A stretch of DNA of 64,000 nt from Thamnaconus septentrionalis. Lineage: Eukaryota; Chordata; Actinopteri; Tetraodontiformes; Monacanthidae. Made by a program: the position numbers and the translations under genes. The stretch spans positions 16,223,944-16,287,943 of the forward strand of contig CM020502.1 of the NCBI GenBank assembly GCA_009823395.1, given 5' to 3'. Below the pieces are notes generated by a model, which saw only the letters and a program-made list of their open reading frames with translations, was not told where the DNA came from and did not search any database. Positions 57,515 through 64,000 of the stretch are shown here, piece after piece (positions within the stretch are counted from its first letter, which is position 1; each line of letters starts with the position of its first letter).

Positions 57515-58188
57515 CATGGCTTAGCCTGCCTGCTATTAGTATCACCAAACTGGGCATTCCTGCCCACCTGCAAGATAAGTGAAGGACATATTCATGAAGA
57601 CAGGACAACAAAACTCAGTGTCACTCTTCCAGCGCTCTGCCCAAGAGCCACTTGGGCAGATTCGCCAGAGCAAATGTGAGCGCACGTTAAGCGGAGGAGG
57701 AGGGGTCAGACCTTTGTGTTCCAAATTGGGCCCGGCTCTAGGAATGTGGGTTGCGGAGGGGCGGGCGAAAAAAAAAAAAAAAAAAAAAGTAGGGTTCATG
57801 AGGATTAGAGACGACGCTGAATAGGTTGGGGCTCTTTTCACTCTTTCACTATCGGCAGCTCATGTTTTATTCAGCCCCGTTTTAATCAGGTGCTTTAACT
57901 GAAATCAAGATGTTCGGCGACAAAGGCGCGCTGATGGTACTTGGGGTGAATTTCACTGGTGGTGATAGACGTCCGTAACAGTCAGTGTGGGTAGACATGA
58001 GGTATTAATTGATAAAAAAAACAAGAACCAAAAAACAGAAAATTAAATCTGCTGAAAATCTTCTGTGAGCTGACTTCCATGAAGCTAAATTGTTCCAGCC
58101 ATCTATCAATCAGAGCAGAGGCCGTTTATTTGTCTGACGGCACCTCTGTCTATTTTAAAAACAAGGTTTGATTTCAACTTTTCCATCC
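57515..58188. other. Non-coding stretch, no gene recognised
   Basis: Contains an A run at 57770-57788. The sequence around it appears unique; nothing else was recognised. Confidence 0.45.
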
Positions 58189-58196
58189 GTCTACAC

Positions 58197-58423
58197 CAGT
58201 GGTTCTCAACTGGTGGAGTCTCAGGACCACATTTTTTCCCCTTATAATAAAGTTGCAACACAACAGAGCTCAGATTTATTCCACAAAAAAAAAAAAAAAA
58301 CGCTGGCCCACTTTCTATCTTGTCTAGTAAATAAATTAAAATAAATACCCAACATTTTCTCTATAAATATATATATGAATCTGTGCCTACAAATGCCTAC
58401 AACCCACCAGTTGAGAAACGCTT
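58197..58423. mobile_element. Short hAT miniature element with perfect 8-bp target duplication
   Basis: The left end CAGTGGTTCTCAACTGGTGG and right end CCACCAGTTGAGAAACGCTT are inverted counterparts. The 8-mer gtctacac flanks it exactly at 58189-58196 and 58424-58431. The 227-base element has no coding capacity. It belongs to the widespread vertebrate group with the CAGTGGTTCTCAA terminus. Confidence 0.9.
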
Positions 58424-58897
58424 GTCTACACTACAAAGCAAACTTAAAAAAAAAAAAAAAACACGCTAATGCCTCTTTTATCACACAAGGACGGTGAAAA
58501 ATGAAAGGCGGTGTGATGCCTGGTCACACAAGGATTGACATATGCCAGCCGGAGCGAGAGTAGCAGCTTGGCCGGGGCTTGTTCACGGCCTTAATCAATG
58601 GGAGGCTTAGCTGGTGACACAAACGATCATGGCAGCAGCAGAAGCCACAGACTGTAGCAAATCCCAGCTCATCTCATTACCACAGATGCATGAGAGGGGA
58701 GCCATATTACCATTTCTGCCAGATCTGTCACTGGGAAGAGTCACGGTGGGGGAACAACGGACCTAAGTGCGAAAACAGCGAGCGGCTGGCACGTATGTAA
58801 ACATCTGGCTTTAGCGTGTGAATATCCAGCGGCTAATCAGCGGCGCTCACCAGTGCGTTTGTGGCACCTGAGCTGTCACTCACTCACAGGCGCACAA

Positions 58898-59265
58898 GTG
58901 GAGCTGCGACAATTGATTGTATTTGTCGTCGATTAATCGATTGATTAATCTATTGTTTGTACAGGCAAAAAAAAATATTGGAATAAATGTGGAAAAACGT
59001 ATCATGTCACAGATGAAATGACAAAGAACTTGAGCTTAATTCTAGAACCAGCTAAAACAAAAAAGACAAAGGGATAAAAGGGGAAATTATATATTAAAGA
59101 TTCCGGCTTCATGTGCGTCAGAATAAGCGTCCGGGTCAAACTCAACAGCAGAACCAACTTTTAGTAACAATAAAAACAAGGAAACAAAGCTTCAAATCAG
59201 GAATGTTGTCATTCATTTTTTTAATCGATTGGTGTCGATTAGTTGATTAATTGCTTCAGCTCTAT
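58898..59265. mobile_element. hAT-like miniature element, GAGCTGCAACGATTAATCG family
   Basis: The left end GGAGCTGCGACAATTGATTG and right end TTAATTGCTTCAGCTCTA are inverted counterparts, with subterminal ATTAATCGATTGATTAATC and TCGATTAGTTGATTAATTG. The interior is AT-rich and non-coding. Such elements are very common in teleosts. Confidence 0.82.
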
Positions 59266-59405
59266 ACACAACAAGTTACCCGCATGCATACAAGTTAGCT
59301 ATTTTGCAATGGTGTCGCATTTTCACAGGTTTGAGGTTCATGTGCAGTTTACTGCAACACCACCAACGCCGACTTGCACGCCAAGCTTTCGCACTTTCCG
59401 GAGGT

Positions 59406-59690
59406 CATCCATCCATCTATCCATTTTCTATCACCGCTTATCCCACACTGCGGGTCGCAGGGGTTGATGGAGTCCATCCCGGGTGTCTCGGGGCGAAGTC
59501 GGACAAGTCGGCAGTTTATCACAGGGCCAACACAGTGAGACAAACCGGCCACACTCACATTCACACCTACGGACAATTTAGAGTTGCCGTTTATCCTCAT
59601 GTCTTTGGAAAATCTCTGCAGACAAAGTTGGGAGAAGATGCAAACTCCACACTGAAAGGCCCTGTTTAGGAATTGAACCTGCTGCAACCT
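59406..59690 (+). repeat. Teleost CCATTTTCTATACC dispersed repeat, copy 4 (long)
   Basis: Follows the consensus through CCATTTTCTATCACCGCTTA, GGGCCAACACAGTGAGACAA, CACTCACATTCACACCTACG, TCATGTCTTTGGAAAAT and GATGCAAACTCCACACTGAA. This is the longest copy in the window. Confidence 0.82.
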
Positions 59691-60511
59691 TGTTGCCATC
59701 CTATTGGAAAGAATGTTTTGTTCCCTTTTGTTAAACGGAGTGAAGACAGAAAATAAAACACTTTATAATCATGAAACCTGTCATTAGATTTGCTGAAATA
59801 GGTCAGAAGGACACTGCCTCCAACCCGCAAGCACCTCTTAGATTTGTTCACCCTGATAGGATTCTGAACACACGTGTTCCCTTCAAGGCCAAAAAGAAAG
59901 AAACGGAAGAACAAAAGTCACACTTGCTGTTTGTGTTCACTCAAAATATTCTAAATACGGTGCTATTCTGAGCTGCTGTTAACTGTCCCTATATGGAAAA
60001 CTCCATATGGCAGTTAGTTCCCTGATTGATAGTTAGGCCTTGTGAATGCTGTTATAAGAGAGCAAAGTGTTCAACACTAACAGACACTTAAAAAGTGAGC
60101 AGCGTTGTCCCTTGCTGCATAAAAAAAAAAGTCTGGGACAAATACCAGCAGCTGGTTGGAAGGAAATCAATTTCTTTGAGTTGCAGCAACATTAGGGGAA
60201 GGGAGTCCATCTAGCACCCTTGGGCCACAGAAGTCAAGTTCACTTGATTCATGTGAACATAGGCTAGCATACCTGCTGGGCCCCAGTGCCTTTGGAGGCT
60301 TGGAATGGCCGTCTAACTACTGTGCATGTGATCAAGTGCGCCCAGTGGAAAATTGGGGAACACCAAAGTCCTTCTAGGCAAGTCTTGCTACAAGGACACA
60401 CACACACACACACTTAAACATCCAAAAAACATTGATCTTATGCAGAATCATGATGGAAATGCTCCTTTTCCACACGGAGTACTCTGCACTCTACACTATG
60501 CATACAAGCAG

Positions 60512-60512
<1 letters not shown>
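59691..60512. other. Non-coding stretch, no gene recognised
   Basis: Unique-looking sequence with a short CA run near 60398-60414; no frame of note. Confidence 0.45.

Positions 60513-60572
<60 letters not shown>
60513..60572. repeat. GATA tetranucleotide microsatellite
   Basis: Fifteen near-perfect GATA units. Confidence 0.97.
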
Positions 60573-61265
60573 CCTGTCGCAAAAAGCTACAAGTGTAACA
60601 CTTGCAGCTAGATACTGCTAGTGTTGGATGAACGCCATGATGATTTTGCCAGTTTGGTCAAGGTTAGGTTTGTAAAAGGAGACGTCCAAGATTTCTTCAA
60701 TAAAATACCTCCCCATGCTTCTCACCAGTCCGAACCCAAAAAGTAAAAATATCAGGAATATTTTACTGATTTTAGTTTGTTACTACAACTTAAATAATAT
60801 CCATGGAGGGACCTTTGAACGGATTTGGGAACCATCTGATCACCGGTCACCACTTTCAAAATCTGAACACCAATGGATGCTGTCAAGCTGGCTCACAGTT
60901 CCTCATTTCCATATTCTGTTTGCAGCTCTTGCCTTTGTTGCCGTAACAGACTTTGTCATTAAAAAGGGGAGCTATTATTACGCTATTTCTTCTCCCTGAA
61001 TGACAATCACAGTCACAATGAAGACAACAAGATCATCACACCCAAGGTGCTCGTAGATGGGAAGGAAACACTCTCTCTGATTAACGTGCAATCAAAGAGA
61101 TGCAAGCTTTGTTTTTTTTCAAGGCACTGGGTGGCATTCCCCTACCAATCTGCTCAACCGCGTCTTCCGCTCTCTGTCTGAGGCTTTGTCGAAGGAGCGC
61201 CTCGCGCTGAATCGGCCTCTTATGTCGAGGACACAGGAGACGATTCACAGCCATAGGTTTCCTCG

Positions 61266-61318
<53 letters not shown>

Positions 61319-62162
61319 TTATTGACGCACAATGCCCGCCGTTGTCAAGACAGGAGTCGAGCTGTCTTCCCATGACGAGCCGGCTCTGCCATGTCTAACG
61401 CGATGTCAGAGCTCCGCAATGGGCCGCTGTCACGGATAAAAGGAGGACGGGACTTGCCGCTGAAGGAATAAAAAAAAAAGAAAGTAAGAAGGAGCAGCTT
61501 GTCTCTGAACTGACCCAGGACATTTGATAACAGGGAGAGAGAGAGAGAGACTAGACGAGTAAAGCGTGGAGGTATCCAGTGTGTGAGTCATGATTCGGGC
61601 AGAAGAATGAGAAATGATAGAGTCACATGACTCCCTTCCCGTCCTGACAGCCAGCGAGAACAGAGGAAGACAGCGGCTTTGAGTCTGGGTTTGGACATCC
61701 TGTGCTGCACTTGTGCGATTATCTGCCCGCTGCCTCCCCGCCACTTATCTCCGGTGTCCTAATTTAGAGCTTTGTGTGGCAATTTGGAGCTACACTCTTT
61801 TTTTCACTGCACTGACATAACGTTCTGTCATCCAACAGAGAGAGGAGGTCTCTTTTTTTGGTTCAAGCTGTACCTGGCTTGGCATGAACAAATTTGTTTG
61901 TTTTTTTGTCCTCCTCCACTCCCCCTAGTAGAGGCAAACATCACATTGAGCAGCTTACCAAAACTCAGTGAGGAGGTTGAACCCTGAATTATTTATTTAT
62001 GACATGAAAAAGATATGTACCACATGGCTCATTGGAAGAAACGGCGCGTTCAATTATTCAAGTGTACATGGTCCCTGTCCGCTGTAAGTGCATAGATATG
62101 GAATTCATAATCGATGGAGACGGTAAATCTACATGAATCAATACAGTCAGATGTTTTGCTAA
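60573..62162. other. Non-coding stretch with CT/GA runs and a possible conserved block
   Basis: The CT run at 61269-61318 and a short GA run near 61535-61549 are simple repeats. The block at about 61690-61790 is unique-looking and may be conserved. No exon is recognised. Confidence 0.4.
61269..61318. repeat. CT microsatellite
   Basis: About 50 bases of CT with one GTCT interruption. Confidence 0.95.
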
Positions 62163-62383
62163 CTGGCTAGCGCTGTCGCCTCACAGCAAAGAAGGTTGTG
62201 GGTTCAGTCCTCGATTTCCTGCTAACTACTCCCTCTTCCTCCCACCGACCAAAAACATGCATGTGAGGCCAATTGGGAACTCGTAAGTTGTCCGGAGGTG
62301 CAAGTGTGAATAGTTGTTGTCTTTGTTTGTCCTTCACTGTGTCCCTGCGATTGCGAGTCGCCAACTTGTCAAGGGTGGTTTCG
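62163..62383 (-). repeat. Teleost dispersed repeat, copy 5 (reverse), with a B-box-like motif
   Basis: Reads as the reverse of the repeat at 59406-59690: CTGGCTAGCGCTGTCGCCTC, CAGCAAAGAAGGTTGTGGG, CTTCCTCCCACCGACC, ACATGCATGTGAGGCCAATT and GCCAACTTGTCAAGGGTGG. GGTTCAGTCC at 62201-62210 resembles a tRNA-type B box. This may explain SINE-like spread, but no A box is clear. Confidence 0.75.
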
Positions 62384-63394
62384 ACGTGTTAATCATCCCA
62401 CTATGCTTGGTGTGTAGTTTTTGTAAGGACACACACAGTAGTGGAAAACAGCCCTAAAATTTTAGACAATCTCAAACGTTATCATGACATATTTGCAGAA
62501 AAAAAACCAAACATAAAGTAAACAAGTAGACAACAGCAAGGACGGCAAAGCTAAATTGTTGTATTTCTGGGTCAAAGGGCATCATCTTTCACCAGTCTTG
62601 ACCTGGGTGTTACCATACACGTGCAGTGAAAGTGTGAAAAGAAGTATGAGAAGAAGAAAAAAAAATTCTCACCGGCACACTACCCAACCTTATTTACTCT
62701 TCACTGGCTCTCCTGAGGCATTGGCCTCTGGCTGTTACTGAGTGTTTGACGTCTCTATGGCTACGTTGGGTGGGTGTTGGAAAACTGAACTGTACTTTTG
62801 AACCTGTCTTGCCATTCTGCGTCACTTCCCCTTCATTTTCTGCTTTTCATTTAGTGACTACATAATATTATTTTTTTAATGATGTTCCTAGTTGGTCATA
62901 GTATCCTGTATTTCGATGTGATTAAAAAGTCATTGTCATTCATTTTCTGTGTTTTACCTCTTCCCTTTAATCATTAATAGTACAATACTGTGTCGATTTC
63001 CAATGATAATTTTATTCAGGGTGTCAGTGTATTTATTAGAAGTTAAAACTCAATATACACAATAACCACACTAAACTGCCAACTCTTCTTTGTATGCCTC
63101 TTGAACTTGGCGAATTGGAGTACAGTGTTTGAGTTCGACACAGTAGACGTTAAACTTTAAAGACGCTGCGCATTGAACAATGAATAAACTCTTGTTTGGT
63201 GCATCTTGGCGTAAATCCAAGGGATACGGGGGAGCATGTGTGATACAAATAGCCACAACGCAACACTGTGCAATATGTCCAGTGCGACGGCCAGTCCAGC
63301 ACTGCTGCGTTTCGACAAGTGGTCAGTTTCTTCAATGTACACTTGACGTGATTTGACAGAGTTCTGCGATTTACAGGACGCCGCGGACGTAACT
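62384..63394. other. Non-coding stretch, no gene recognised
   Basis: AT-rich sequence with short frames only. Confidence 0.45.
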
Positions 63395-63726
63395 AGCTGC
63401 ATTTCTATGAACCCTAGAATTGCGCAAAACCTAAATATCGCATTAAGAAATCTGGTAATGGAAACACCAAAACTTGGAAAAACCTCTCAAATATGGCTAA
63501 AAGGTTTTTACACTCTTATGAGGTGGTTTTTCAGGCGTATCTATGTAGAGGTATACCGAAAAAGTGTCATGGAAACACTTTTTTCGCATTTACATTCTCG
63601 GCGAGAATTACGGCTTATGCGCTTGACATCATTCAATGAAAACACCTGCAAGTCGCAATTGTACCTCGTCAGAATTTTTCAAAATATCGCTTTTATTTTG
63701 CGAAAAACTGTCATTGAAACGCAGCT
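63395..63726 (+). mobile_element. Harbinger-like miniature element, copy 4, short form
   Basis: The ends AGCTGCATTTCTATGAACCC and ACTGTCATTGAAACGCAGCT are inverted counterparts. It keeps both arms (TTGCGCAAAACCTAAATATC, TAAAAGGTTTTTACACTC, GTCATGGAAACACTTTTTTC, TATCGCTTTTATTTTGCG) but lacks the Myb-like segment of the copy at 33081, so it is a 332-base deletion derivative. Confidence 0.78.
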
Positions 63727-64000
63727 GGTGACGCTGCTACCCAAAACTGACAGAATTTATTTTGCCCCCCCCCCAGGCAGACAGGCAGGCAGGCAGGCGG
63801 GGCCATGTGTGTTGCGGCCATCCAGACACGGAGCTGCTGAACCGCCGCGCTGCAGCTGCTCCCGCTCTGTATTTTTGTCAGATTCGTCGCCTCTTGCGGG
63901 CTCTGTGCGGACGATTCCACGTCCCGTCCCACCACCACCACCACTCCTCTGTCAAACAGACAGAAGGTCCCTTGAAGTGGCGGAAGGCGCACAAAAGCGA
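63727..64000. other. Window end, CpG- and GCA-rich non-coding
   Basis: A C run at 63764-63773, a GCAG/GGCA tandem at 63776-63799 and a CAC run at 63931-63942. No exon is recognised, but the sequence is cut by the window edge. Confidence 0.4.

Noticed and set aside
62163..62383. A tRNA gene, suggested by GGTTCAGTCC
   Set aside because: No cloverleaf or A box is seen; the sequence is a known-looking dispersed fish repeat in reverse.
1..64000. Endogenous retrovirus
   Set aside because: No long terminal repeats, primer-binding site or gag/pol-like frames were seen.

Overview
The window looks like teleost fish nuclear DNA, probably percomorph (inference). It holds one protein gene I can recognise, with no introns in its coding part, inside about 58 kb of non-coding sequence. 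That sequence is packed with fish-type repeats: degenerate Tc1/mariner copies, several hAT-type miniature elements (three with clear 8-bp target duplications), Harbinger-like miniature elements, non-LTR fragments and many long microsatellites. I see no tRNA, rRNA, CRISPR array, bacterial-type operon or retroviral gag/pol.

The gene is on the minus strand at 5168-5911. It encodes a 247-residue CITED-family transcriptional co-regulator, best matched to the fish CITED4 / bird CITED3 type. It keeps the acidic C-terminal CBP/p300-binding region with its LPEL motif and has a 23-glutamine tract in the middle. A splice acceptor lies 15 bases before the ATG, so a non-coding first exon lies at higher coordinates. 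A CpG-rich block at about 8390-9520 is the best promoter candidate. The 3'UTR could run to tandem AATAAA signals near 2515.

Layout. 1-2500: unassigned non-coding. 2500-5167: likely 3'UTR and downstream flank. 5168-5926: coding exon. 5927-9500: putative 5'UTR intron, holding a Tc1 remnant, then the CpG block. 9633-10456: two adjacent hAT-type elements. 10.5-32 kb: gene-poor sequence with an L2-like LINE tail (12.5 kb), a reverse-transcriptase fragment (24.8 kb) and two more hAT copies (26.9 and 30.7 kb). 32.4-33.6 kb: a long inverted-repeat element and a Harbinger-like element carrying a Myb/SANT-like reading frame. 33.9-43 kb: a GA microsatellite, unique sequence that may include conserved elements, and a CpG-rich block at 42.6 kb. 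43.1-45.3 kb: a 400-bp AT/AC microsatellite, a Tc1 copy with a CAG expansion inside it, and a Harbinger-like copy with a nested insertion. 47.4-64 kb: further miniature elements separated by unique sequence.

The long gene-free flank next to a CBP/p300 co-regulator gene would suit a regulatory landscape, but that is inference. I did not find a clearly new biological system. The most notable items are the Harbinger-like family with its Myb-like frame, the long inverted-repeat element at 32.4 kb, and the CAG expansion inside a transposase helix-turn-helix.
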